Below, piece after piece: positions 26,301-31,881 of a stretch of 31,881 bases of DNA. Below the pieces are notes generated by a model. It did not search any database and was not told the origin of the DNA. It saw nothing but the letters and a program-made list of their open reading frames with translations. The DNA is from Sedimentisphaerales bacterium (lineage in GTDB: Bacteria > Planctomycetota > Phycisphaerae > Sedimentisphaerales > SG8-4). The DNA lies in assembly GCA_016932895.1 (NCBI GenBank), contig JAFGCA010000211.1, positions 1 to 31,881 of the forward strand. Reading direction: 5' to 3'. A program made the translations under genes and the position numbers. The first letter of the stretch is position 1. The number at the start of each line of letters is the position of its first letter.

Positions 26301-26750
26301 AGTCCCTCCATCGACGACACGGGCGTGGCCGGCTACAAGGTGTACCGCGATGACATCCGCGTGGGTTTCGCGCCGACGAGCTCGTATGACGATGCCGACG
26401 TGGCACCGGGGATCGGCTACGCGTACGCGGTGGCCGCCTACGATGCGGCCGGAAACGAGTCGCCACTGTCGGAAGTGCTGCTCGTCACGACGCCTCTCTC
26501 GAGCCAGGCCGGCGACCTGATCGGCTACTGGACCTTCGACGACGGGCAAGGCAACGTGGCGATGGATTCCTCCGGTTACGGCCACAACGGCGCCCCGCCG
26601 CTGACGCAAGTCGAATGCCGGCGAACACAATCACACGGCAAGCGTCGGCAGCAATACTGCAATCGAGCGACCTTGTGCGGCAACGCCTCACAGGCTGTGC
26701 TCGCGCATCAACATGGTTCCAACGTCCGCGCGGTGTTTGAGAAGAAATGA
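23319..26750 (+). CDS. secreted SBBP beta-propeller / GH30-like glycosidase / Fn3 protein with truncated LamG end
   Basis: 1143 residues. ATG 23319 has GGAGGT eight bases upstream; a later start such as GTG 23449 would place the hydrophobic signal (YGILLVLLLAAVAAG) nearer the N-terminus. Residues about 70-535 are roughly seven SBBP propeller repeats (FSTYLGGSDWEHARDV, EGNVYVVGGTASRDFPTTPG). A GH30-like domain starts at about 541 (TITIDPGTSYQTINGWEA), with candidate acid/base Glu721 in VLLEPDN and nucleophile Glu815 in SMLEWW. A C-terminal beta sandwich and Fn3 (about 974-1060) follow. A LamG domain begins (LIGYWTFDDGQGNVAMDSSG) but breaks off near residue 1095, after which 48 unrelated residues run to the stop. 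The glycosidase itself appears intact. GH30 enzymes act on beta-glucans, xylans or related glycans; the substrate here is not known. Confidence 0.88.
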   Translation: MGRSCGHETSFGKCEARDVVRYAARLTLRTSAAQRFGRGDPVIGVPGTCYGILLVLLLAAVAAGSYELAFSTYLGGSDWEHARDVFADTEGNVYVVGGTASRDFPTTPGAFSETLSTGGGQDFGPCDVFVTKLGPDGTLLWSTLIGGPNYDRAYGVEVDAEGYVYVAGRAGPGFPMKNAFQGEFDGVDNGSYGMQNAFVLKLAPDGSDLVWSSYVGVATLCRDIAIDAGGDVYVPGGRWNTTKTPPAEWFANAYQKNPGGGVSDCGAIKIKGDGSGVLWATWLGGSAEDGSAASIRVGRDGRVYVRCSTFSEDFPTTEGAFDRTYNGEADFSVACLTPDGSHLVYGTYLGGSAHEWLSTHNLAVDDAGNAYVAVPTGSSNYPVTRTAFQKRPAGATDWAVTKLSPTGGMLASTLLGGSGRENPDGIYADAEGNVFVTGETSSPDFPVTADAHQGQHHGGTDAVLVKLSSDLNQVLYATYLGGGANDNGRSGFLGADGSLYVTGASDGPGWPARNATQSKFAGGGGSWGNGDCILAKLAPAATITIDPGTSYQTINGWEATAWVAPPGDAALPYYKDTLYDMAVNDVGINRVRLEIRSGVENTSDNWSDYQAGRIEYQTWRSRRYATVNDNADPYTIDWSGFHFSEMDGAIDLVVNPLRDLLEARGERLYVNVNYVAFTNQITDGAYLHDDPAEYAEFVLAAYLHIRDKYGWVPDSWEVLLEPDNVSQWDGRLLGQAIVAAAARLEDNGFKPVFVAPSNTNMGNAVTYFDRMMEISGVLPYLREFCYHRYGGVSLQNLRAIAARAQQYGLTTSMLEWWTDSNTYRTLHEDLKIGNNSAWQQQTVGGFFDVDVSDPSRPVVSVNNKTKFTRQYFKFVRPGAVRIEALSQAKHLDPLAFINEDGSFVVVVKCDAGGDFSIGGLAAGTYGIKYTTAAAYDVDLPDQPIAFGQPVVAGIPDAGVLTVYARPTVLDDQRPSAPTGLAAKTTLPTQVVLTWSPSIDDTGVAGYKVYRDDIRVGFAPTSSYDDADVAPGIGYAYAVAAYDAAGNESPLSEVLLVTTPLSSQAGDLIGYWTFDDGQGNVAMDSSGYGHNGAPPLTQVECRRTQSHGKRRQQYCNRATLCGNASQAVLAHQHGSNVRAVFEKK

Positions 26751-26751
26751 C

Positions 26752-27084
26752 ATGAAGCTTCGCCCTTCAAAAAGAGACGCGTCGCAGGTGATTCTGATTT
26801 CCGCCCTTGTGCCGGCGGGTTTGGCCGCTGTCACGTGCGCCGCCGACGTGCCCCGGGCGGAGCATCCGAAGCCGCAATTCATGCGCGAGGCCTGGCTGAA
26901 TCTGAACGGGCCGTGGGGCTTGGCGATGGACCCCAACGTCGTCGGACTGGAGCAGAATTGGCGCAACGATCCGGACAGATTCAACCGGACAATCACGGTG
27001 CCTTTCTGCCTCGAGAGCAAGCTGTCGGGCATCGCCCGGCTCAAAACCATCTTCGGCGCCCCCGCCGCCATCGAAAAACAATGA
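26752..27084 (+). pseudogene. N-terminal fragment of a glycoside hydrolase family 2 gene
   Basis: From ATG 26752 the product starts with a signal-like segment (VILISALVPAGLAAVTCAA) and then the sugar-binding domain start of GH2 enzymes: PRAEHPKPQFMREAWLNLNG and RTITVPFCLESKLSGI. Intact GH2 proteins run to 600 or more residues. This one departs from the family right after SKLSGI (about 27038) and stops after 110 residues, without catalytic residues. It begins one base after the truncated GH30 gene ends. A deletion or rearrangement with breakpoints near 26605 and 27038 would explain both. Confidence 0.75.
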
Positions 27085-27143
27085 CGGCGGCAGGGTAAGA
27101 GTCCGAAAATGGGATTCGGGATAATGCCTATTTTGGAGGGTCA

Positions 27144-27174
27144 GACTTTTCCGCGCAGCTTTTTCCGAAAAGTC
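27144..27174. repeat. inverted repeat downstream of the GH2 fragment
   Basis: GACTTTTC (27144-27151) and GAAAAGTC (27167-27174) are perfect 8-base arms. They are flanked by gggtcag and cctgac, echoing the GGGTCAGG-type repeat near 16.5 kb. It may be a terminator-like hairpin or the end of a lost mobile element at the GH2 breakpoint. Confidence 0.45.
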
Positions 27175-27280
27175 ACCTGCCTGACGCGTCGATAATAAGG
27201 GCGGCACACGGCGGAGCGCCAGGGCACACTCGTACCACCGCGCGACGCCCACGGTTGCGATCGGTACAAGGAGATACTCC

Positions 27281-28210
27281 ATGGAATCAGCCGCACAGGC
27301 AGTACGCGCCGACGATGTCGCGACGGGTCTGGACGGGCATGCAGAGCCCGAGGCCGGCCCCCGCGAGCTGACGGTGCGCGACGTCATGAGCGAGGACATC
27401 GTCACCGCCACGGCCGACAGCACCGTCTTCCGGGCCGCCCAGACCATGTCCGAACATCATGTCTCCTGTCTCCTCATCCCCGGCGCGAACGGCGTTGAGG
27501 GAATCCTCACCGAAAAGGACGTGCTCAAAGCCGTGGCCGAGCCCGGAGTGGATTTTCGCCGGCTCCAGGTCGCCGACCGCATGTCCAGTCCGGTGGCAGT
27601 GACCCCTGCGACCCTCTCCGTTATCAAAGCGGGCAAGGTCATGGAAAACATGAACATCAAGCGTTTGCCCGTCGTCGAGGACGAGAAGCTGCTGGGTCTC
27701 GTCACCCAAACCGACATCACGCGAGCCCTGGTCTCGCTTAGTCCGCTGCGCAGCGTCGCCGACATCATGAGCCCCAACGTCGCCACGGTGCCGGCCGAGG
27801 CAACGGTCGCAGCGGCGGCACGCATCATGAGCGACAAGGGCATCTCGTGCGTCGTGGCGATGCACCGCCGCGAGGTGACCGGCATTCTGACGGAAAAGGA
27901 CCTGCTCAAACGCGTGGTGGCCCTGCAGAAGGATCCGGCGCAAACCCACGTGGCCGATGTGATGTCCTTTCCGATCATGAGCGTCCCGCCGACCGACTCG
28001 GTCATTACCACTACCCGGAAGATGGACCAGATGCATCTTCATCGCCTGGTCGTGGCGGACGGCAGCAAGATCTGCGGGATCGTCACGCAGACGGATCTCA
28101 TGCGGGTGATCCGCACGGAGTTGGACCGGCTGGAGTCGCAGCGTCGCCGGCTGACCGCGCTGCTGCGGCGCGACGGGCAAAACCCGGGCACACGGCAACA
28201 GGACGACTGA
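27281..28210 (+). CDS. protein with four CBS domains
   Basis: 309 residues, starting at ATG 27281 behind AAGGAG. Four CBS units lie in tandem: about 30-90 (VRDVMSEDIVTATADSTVF), 96-150 (VADRMSSPVAVTP), 157-213 (VADIMSPNVATVPAEATV) and 222-280 (VADVMSFPIMSVPPTDSV). Each ends in a GILTEKD or GLVTQTD phrase. CBS pairs form Bateman modules that bind adenosine nucleotides and act as energy or signal sensors. No effector domain (kinase, channel, dehydrogenase) is attached, so it is a stand-alone sensor or accessory subunit. An arginine-rich C-terminal helix (LDRLESQRRRLTALLRR) might mediate contacts. It is cytoplasmic, with no signal peptide. Co-transcription with the membrane protein 180 bases downstream is possible but unproven. 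Confidence 0.92.
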   Translation: MESAAQAVRADDVATGLDGHAEPEAGPRELTVRDVMSEDIVTATADSTVFRAAQTMSEHHVSCLLIPGANGVEGILTEKDVLKAVAEPGVDFRRLQVADRMSSPVAVTPATLSVIKAGKVMENMNIKRLPVVEDEKLLGLVTQTDITRALVSLSPLRSVADIMSPNVATVPAEATVAAAARIMSDKGISCVVAMHRREVTGILTEKDLLKRVVALQKDPAQTHVADVMSFPIMSVPPTDSVITTTRKMDQMHLHRLVVADGSKICGIVTQTDLMRVIRTELDRLESQRRRLTALLRRDGQNPGTRQQDD

Positions 28211-28262
28211 ACAGACGCATTCCACCGCCCGCTGCCCCGCCAGGCCCACCCCGGAACGAATC

Positions 28263-28278
28263 GGCTCACATTTGAGCC
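28263..28278 (+). terminator. weak hairpin after the CBS gene
   Basis: GGCTCA-CATT-TGAGCC, a perfect 6-bp stem 53 bases past the CBS stop, followed by only a loosely T-containing stretch (actcttccc). It may end the CBS transcript before the membrane protein gene. Confidence 0.3.
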
Positions 28279-28392
28279 ACTCTTCCCGCCGGAACCAGAG
28301 ACCCGTGCCTGCGGCGCGGGACACGCATCGGGGAAAGGTTGACGTCGCGGCGCTTTGATGGTAGCCTGTCGCCGTCTAAAGGAGATATAGGT

Positions 28393-29292
28393 ATGGAACT
28401 GTCATGGATTAACAAGGTCCGCATCGCCCTGGTGGCGGGCTTTGCCGTCATTGTGATCGGGATTCTCGCCTGGCCTCTGGTGGCGCCGGAAGACCCTCTC
28501 GCGCCGGTTCGGGCCTCGAATGCGGGGTTTGGAGGGACCGTGGTGCTGTTGGCGCTGGCGTTTTCGACCGGTTTCGCGGGGTACTTCATCGCCTGGCCGC
28601 ACGGCCGGGAGATCGGCATTCTCGGCGTCCCGTTCGCGTTGACCGTCTGGGCCGGCCGCTCCGGTCCGATGCGCGCCTTGACGCAGGCCCTCGACGAGCC
28701 GTCCGAGCGCGAGGCCCTGCTGGGCTCGCTCAGCGTTGAACCGTTTTATTGGCTCTTGATCGTCGCGGCCGGCTTTGCCGGCGTCCTGGCTGCCCAGTAC
28801 CTGCGACCCGGCTCTCAACAACCCTTAACCTTAGAAAAAATAAAGAGTTATCTCACACCCGCCTTCGGCGTCAACATCGCTATCGCCCTGCTTGTCGCCA
28901 CCTTGCTCGCCCATTTTTTCCTCGGCGTCTTCGCACGCGACCTCACGGCTTCCGATAACCACGTCGCTCCGCAGCCGGCCGTCGGCCAGATCATCTTCGC
29001 CGTGATTGCTGCTTTTGCCGTGGCGGCCTTCGCCGTAAAGAAGTTCCTGGACCTGAGCTATCTTTGGCCCACCCTCGCCTCTATTCTCATAATCCCTTTT
29101 GCCAAAACGATTTACTACAGAACGGAGACCATTCAAGAGTTCGCTGCGACCCTTCCGGCAACCTCTTTCCCGCGTCCCGTCTTTGCCATCTTGCCCGTAC
29201 AATTAGTCGCTCTGGGTGCTCTCGGCTCCGTCCTGGGCTACTGGATGGCCATCCGGTATGACTACTGGCGCCAGCACGAAAGTGCCGCATAA
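28393..29292 (+). CDS. multispanning membrane protein of unknown function
   Basis: 299 residues from ATG 28393, chosen because GGAGATATAGG precedes it; an in-frame start at 28339 lacks such a site. About eight hydrophobic segments are visible, among them VRIALVAGFAVIVIGILAW, GTVVLLALAFSTGFAGYFIAW, YWLLIVAAGFAGVLAAQYL, IAIALLVATLLAHFFLGVFA, IIFAVIAAFAVAAFAV and the last, LVALGALGSVLGYWMAIRY. A loop between segments is rich in charged residues (LTQALDEPSEREALLGSL). I recognise no transporter or enzyme signature. The protein lies between the CBS sensor and csrA, but the context gives no firm clue. Confidence 0.85.
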   Translation: MELSWINKVRIALVAGFAVIVIGILAWPLVAPEDPLAPVRASNAGFGGTVVLLALAFSTGFAGYFIAWPHGREIGILGVPFALTVWAGRSGPMRALTQALDEPSEREALLGSLSVEPFYWLLIVAAGFAGVLAAQYLRPGSQQPLTLEKIKSYLTPAFGVNIAIALLVATLLAHFFLGVFARDLTASDNHVAPQPAVGQIIFAVIAAFAVAAFAVKKFLDLSYLWPTLASILIIPFAKTIYYRTETIQEFAATLPATSFPRPVFAILPVQLVALGALGSVLGYWMAIRYDYWRQHESAA

Positions 29293-29314
29293 AACCAAGA
29301 CAATGCGGTTTTAT
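29289..29314. terminator. hairpin at the stop codon of the membrane protein gene
   Basis: ATAAAACC (29289-29296, containing the TAA stop) pairs perfectly with GGTTTTAT (29307-29314) over a 10-base loop. The right arm carries TTTT, so this could act as an intrinsic terminator, although the stem is AT-rich. Confidence 0.45.
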
Positions 29315-29449
29315 CGCATCCCCGAACAACCCTTAAGTACCTCTAATCAAAGAACTTACGTCCAACTCACACCTCAATTTCCCTGCCCGGACCTGAGAAA
29401 TACAGATTTGGCTGGTTTGGCCCCTTGAATTAGCCGACATATAGATGTC

Positions 29450-29487
29450 TTGCGACCTTGTCGGGGGTGTCAGCCCCGGCATCGCAA
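29450..29487. promoter_or_regulatory. nested hairpin upstream of csrA
   Basis: TTGCGA (29450-29455) pairs with TCGCAA (29482-29487), enclosing a second stem CGGGG (29462-29466) with CCCCG (29474-29478). It lies about 95-130 bases before csrA. It could be part of a structured leader or a terminator for upstream transcription. No clear promoter boxes were identified. Confidence 0.35.
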
Positions 29488-29541
29488 CGAGATTTGAAAC
29501 AGGAACAAGTTGGCAAAACGAACAGATAAAGCCCTATTAAC

Positions 29542-29555
29542 GTAGGAAACCCTAC
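29542..29555 (+). promoter_or_regulatory. GGA-bearing hairpin in the csrA leader, possible CsrA site
   Basis: GTAGG-AAAC-CCTAC forms a 5-bp stem with AGGA at its apex, 28 bases before the csrA start. A second AGGA is in the ribosome binding site AAGGAG (29571-29576). CsrA proteins bind GGA motifs displayed in hairpins and often repress their own translation, so autoregulation is a reasonable inference. Confidence 0.4.
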
Positions 29556-29582
29556 AAAACCAGCCGACAAAAGGAGTTAGCG

Positions 29583-29855
29583 ATGTTGGTTCTGAGCAGA
29601 CAGAGAGATGAATCGATTATGATCGGCGACGACGTGGAGATCACCATCGTCGACGTCCGAGGGGACAAGGTTCGGCTGGGAATCACCGCGCCGAAGCGGA
29701 TCCCGGTCCACCGGCGAGAGATCTACGACGCCATCCAACGGGAGAAGGCCGAAGCCCAGGCCGCGGCCCAGCCTGCGGAGGCCAAGACGCTTGAGTCGCA
29801 ACAGACCGAGGAGAAGACCGAGGACGCAGACCAGGCGCACCGAAAACCCGCGTAG
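29583..29855 (+). CDS. csrA: carbon storage regulator CsrA
   Basis: Small RNA-binding post-transcriptional regulator. The first 60 or so residues match CsrA closely: MLVLSRQRDESIMIGDDVEI, then VRGDKVRLGITAPKRIPVHR and REIYDAI. The dimer binds GGA motifs in mRNA leaders and blocks or stabilises translation. At 90 residues it is longer than the 61-residue E. coli protein because of an Ala/Glu/Gln-rich tail (QREKAEAQAAAQPAEAKTLE onward) that looks disordered. AAGGAG sits six bases before the ATG. The gene appears to be transcribed on its own, with a terminator after it. No flagellar or fliW gene lies nearby. Confidence 0.95.
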   Translation: MLVLSRQRDESIMIGDDVEITIVDVRGDKVRLGITAPKRIPVHRREIYDAIQREKAEAQAAAQPAEAKTLESQQTEEKTEDADQAHRKPA

Positions 29856-29897
29856 TTGCATTCCCATCCCTCTCTCTTTCCCCCGCACACCAACAAC

Positions 29898-29923
29898 CCT
29901 CCTGACCATCAGGAGGTTCTTCT
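29898..29923 (+). terminator. intrinsic terminator of csrA
   Basis: CCTCCTGA-CCA-TCAGGAGG is a perfect 8-bp stem 43 bases after the csrA stop, followed by TTCTTCT. Confidence 0.75.
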
Positions 29924-30067
29924 GCGCCCGCACAGAACGTCCGAATTTACATCCGCAAAGCGAACCGACGTCTCACGACCTTTCTCACCTGCCTTTGAAG
30001 TGAAGGACGCCGCCTTCGAGGCCATCAAGAGAATCTCCGAGAATCTCCCATTATCCTCTTAACTGGT

Positions 30068-30105
30068 CTTACGAATGTAAGATAACAAGATCTGACGCAC
30101 GTAAG
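30068..30105. promoter_or_regulatory. two BlaI/CopY-like operator palindromes
   Basis: CTTACGAATGTAAG (30068-30081) is a palindrome close to the TTACANNTGTAA form bound by BlaI/MecI/CopY repressors. A second site, CTGACGCACGTAAG (30092-30105), matches it at 11 of 14 positions, with centres 24 bases apart. Both sit just before the ribosome binding site of the blaI remnant, as expected for an autoregulated repressor. Confidence 0.6.
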
Positions 30106-30115
30106 AGGAGAAAGA

Positions 30116-30418
30116 AATGGGCAGGCGAAAACTGCGTGCGATGCGCTACCGGCCCGACGAACCATCACTTACAAAACGGTACAGACCCTGCTGCGGCGGC
30201 TCGAGGAGAAGGGCTATTTGAAACACCGCACCGAGGGCAAGGCGCACGTGTTCGTCCCGGCGATTCAGCGCGAGCACGTCGTCAGGCGAACCGTGCTCGA
30301 TTTCGTGGATCGCCTCTTCGGAGGCGATCCGAAGCCCTTGATGCAGTTTCTGGCCGAAGACGGTCACATTGACGCCGAAGATATCGACGAGTTGCGGAAG
30401 TTCATCGACAACGCATAA
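30116..30418 (+). pseudogene. BlaI/MecI-family repressor lacking its N-terminus
   Basis: The frame ending at 30418 reads NGQAKTACDALPARRTITYK followed by TVQTLLRRLEEKGYLKH, the second half of the BlaI winged-helix domain. It ends with the dimerisation part (HIDAEDIDELRKFIDN). Intact BlaI proteins are about 120-130 residues and start with a helix of the LTDAELEIMKVLW kind; that part, about 25 residues, is missing. The upstream in-frame sequence has no start codon. A good AGGAG serves an ATG at 30117, but in the wrong frame, giving a short unrelated peptide. The leader seems to have been joined by a deletion to codon 25 or so. A TTG at 30218 would give only 66 residues. No BlaR1-type M56 sensor gene follows. 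Confidence 0.75.
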
Positions 30419-30529
30419 GCAATCGTTCCCTGCAGAAGTGTAACGATGAATGTTTATCTGAGCGGTCAGGTCTGCACGGCACAGTCGCGCCGGTGAACCC
30501 GCCACGCGGCGACAGGTCAGAGAAGAAAT

Positions 30530-30553
30530 GGCGAGGCCGTCGAAGGCCTCGCC
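30530..30553 (-). terminator. intrinsic terminator of the ETF-QO gene
   Basis: A perfect 9-bp stem, GGCGAGGCC with GGCCTCGCC around GTCGAA, lies 36-59 bases past the stop on the minus strand. It is followed there by ATTTCTTCTCT. Confidence 0.75.
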
Positions 30554-30588
30554 GAGGGATTGCCGTGTGGTCAGCGGAACGCACAATC

Positions 30589-31881
30589 TTACATGCGTTT
30601 GTATCGGGGTCCACCGCCGCCTTCGGGGACGGTCCAGCGGATGTTGTCGAAGGGACATTTGCGCTGGCAGGTTTTGCAATGGAGGCAGTTGGACGGGTTG
30701 GCCGGCTTGACCTCGTCATGAATCGTCTCGTAGACGCCGGCAGGACAGAAGGTGATGCAGGGACTGTTGAAGACCGGCGTACACTGGGTCTGGCAGATCG
30801 TCGGGTCCACGATCGTCAGGTGCGAAGGCTCCTCCTCACGGTGCTCGGTAGCGGCGACCGCGGTGAAGGTGTCCTTGTCAAACTCCTGCTTGGGCTTGAG
30901 CCGGTAGGAGGCCGGCCGCATCATTTCATAGTCCGGCTCGACGTTGAACTTCGGCAGCCACCCACCCAACACCGACAGCGGCATGCCCTGGAGCGGGCCG
31001 AACTTGCCGATGGTCTGACGCGCGTTCCGCGCCTTCTTCATTTCCGCGGTCACGTTGCAGCCGTCGATCCGCTCGGTGTACTTGACCGCCGCCTGTGAAG
31101 GATCGCTGGCGGAATTGACGATCGCCTTGGCCGCCTGGATGCCCGAATCGATAGCGTTGTGCAGGCCCTTGATCTTGAGCATGTTCACGAACCCGGCGCT
31201 GTCACCGAGGATCATGACGTTGCCCTTGCCGATGCTCTGGGTCTGCGGGTCGCGTGGGATGGCGTAGTAGCCACCCTCGGGAATCATCTTGGCGCCGGCC
31301 TCGACGACGGTGCCGCCTTCGATGTACTTCCTGATGCGGGCGTGCTCTTTGAAGCGCACCAGGGCGTCCTGGGCGTTGAAGTTGTGATACTTCCAGTCCA
31401 GTCCCACGATCATGCCGACGGAGAGGTGATCCTGCGCGCCGGCATAGACGATGCCGCCGCCGAACATGCCCGGGCCCAGAACCGGCGTCCAGATGGGATA
31501 GCCCATGGCGTGAATGACGCGGCCCGGCGTAAACTCGGCATACTGCTCGGGGCTGACCTTGATCAGCTCCTTGACGCCGAGCGAGTACATCGCGTTGCCC
31601 TGCCTCTCGAGGCCGGCCTTCTCCACGAAGCGCTCGGTGACGAGGCCGTCACAGCCCTCGGCCAGAACGATGAAATCGGCTTCGATCACCTCGCCCTCGA
31701 CGTAGTTGGGCTGCTTGTGCCCCTCCTTGTCGAGACCCTGGTCCACCAGCTTGATGCCGGTGGCCTTGTGGGTGGCCGGGTCGATAACGATGTCCTCGGC
31801 GCCGAAGCCCGTGAGCACCTCCACGCCCCTTTCCCGGGCGATCTTGCCCATCCACTTGGTCAGCTTGCTGATCGAGACGGA
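30589..31881 (-). CDS. electron transfer flavoprotein-quinone oxidoreductase (ETF-QO), N-terminus beyond the window
   Basis: 430 residues are visible and the frame stays open to the right edge (SVSISKLTKWMGKIARERGV), so the FAD-binding N-terminus is outside. ETF-QO passes electrons from electron transfer flavoprotein to the membrane quinone pool, linking fatty acid and amino acid oxidation to respiration. Visible hallmarks are GVEVLTGFGAEDI, the second FAD motif GNVMILGDSAGFVNMLKIKG, the quinone-binding region, and a C-terminal 4Fe-4S domain with CPAGVYE and NCLHCKTCQRKCP. The family more often has KTCDIKDP there, so an extra cysteine is present. The length matches the C-terminal three quarters of a roughly 550-residue enzyme. 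A terminator follows, so it is the last gene of its unit. Confidence 0.93.
   Translation of the reverse strand, partial: SVSISKLTKWMGKIARERGVEVLTGFGAEDIVIDPATHKATGIKLVDQGLDKEGHKQPNYVEGEVIEADFIVLAEGCDGLVTERFVEKAGLERQGNAMYSLGVKELIKVSPEQYAEFTPGRVIHAMGYPIWTPVLGPGMFGGGIVYAGAQDHLSVGMIVGLDWKYHNFNAQDALVRFKEHARIRKYIEGGTVVEAGAKMIPEGGYYAIPRDPQTQSIGKGNVMILGDSAGFVNMLKIKGLHNAIDSGIQAAKAIVNSASDPSQAAVKYTERIDGCNVTAEMKKARNARQTIGKFGPLQGMPLSVLGGWLPKFNVEPDYEMMRPASYRLKPKQEFDKDTFTAVAATEHREEEPSHLTIVDPTICQTQCTPVFNSPCITFCPAGVYETIHDEVKPANPSNCLHCKTCQRKCPFDNIRWTVPEGGGGPRYKRM

Noticed and set aside
29510..29540. csrA promoter TTGGCA ... TATTAA
   Set aside because: The spacer is 19 bases and the predicted start would fall inside the leader hairpin; not strong enough to annotate.

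Overview
The window reads as about 32 kb of GC-rich chromosome from a member of the Planctomycetota, most likely Phycisphaerae-like. This is inferred from protein style, not from a marker gene. Pointers are large secreted proteins built from LamG, CotH, lamin-tail, SBBP and Fn3-like modules (including the HDVYLG...YFWRIDE module), PEP-CTERM-like anchors of the PGALVLVSIGTGLVGWL type, a TAT-exported Gfo/Idh/MocA oxidoreductase, and long intergenic stretches filled with degenerate dispersed repeats.

Layout. 0.1-1.4 kb: secreted subtilisin-like protease. 1.6-5.2 kb (minus): an operon of a complete Eco57I-like type IIG restriction-modification enzyme, a DUF4258 protein and a DUF2283 protein. The two small genes sit between a 43-bp direct repeat made of the RM gene's own 3' end. 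5.2-5.8 kb: repeat-rich spacer. 5.8-13.1 kb: two large secreted proteins (CotH/lamin-tail; LamG). 13.3-16.2 kb (minus): secreted HExxH metallopeptidase with a C-type lectin domain. 16.2-17.5 kb: gene-free repeat region. 17.5-18.2 kb (minus): small secreted protein. 18.8-21.7 kb: operon of Gfo/Idh/MocA oxidoreductase and M14 carboxypeptidase. 21.6-22.9 kb (minus): two PEP-CTERM-like genes, both with a broken anchor. 23.3-27.1 kb: an SBBP propeller-GH30-Fn3 protein whose LamG domain is cut off, followed by a GH2 N-terminal fragment. 27.3-29.3 kb: four-CBS protein and a multispanning membrane protein. 29.6 kb: csrA. 30.1 kb: a blaI-family repressor that has lost its N-terminus but keeps two operator-like palindromes. 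30.6-31.9 kb (minus): ETF-quinone oxidoreductase, running off the right edge.

Together the genes suggest a polysaccharide- and protein-degrading lifestyle with many exported enzymes, plus housekeeping (ETF-QO, CsrA, CBS) at the right end. Gene decay is conspicuous: truncated GH30/LamG, GH2 and BlaI genes, a PEP-CTERM tail behind an amber codon, and a PEP-CTERM frame shifted at a GGCT tetranucleotide tract. The most notable structures are that tract and the DUF4258-DUF2283 cassette inserted at the end of the RM gene. No tRNA, rRNA, CRISPR array or intact transposase was seen.
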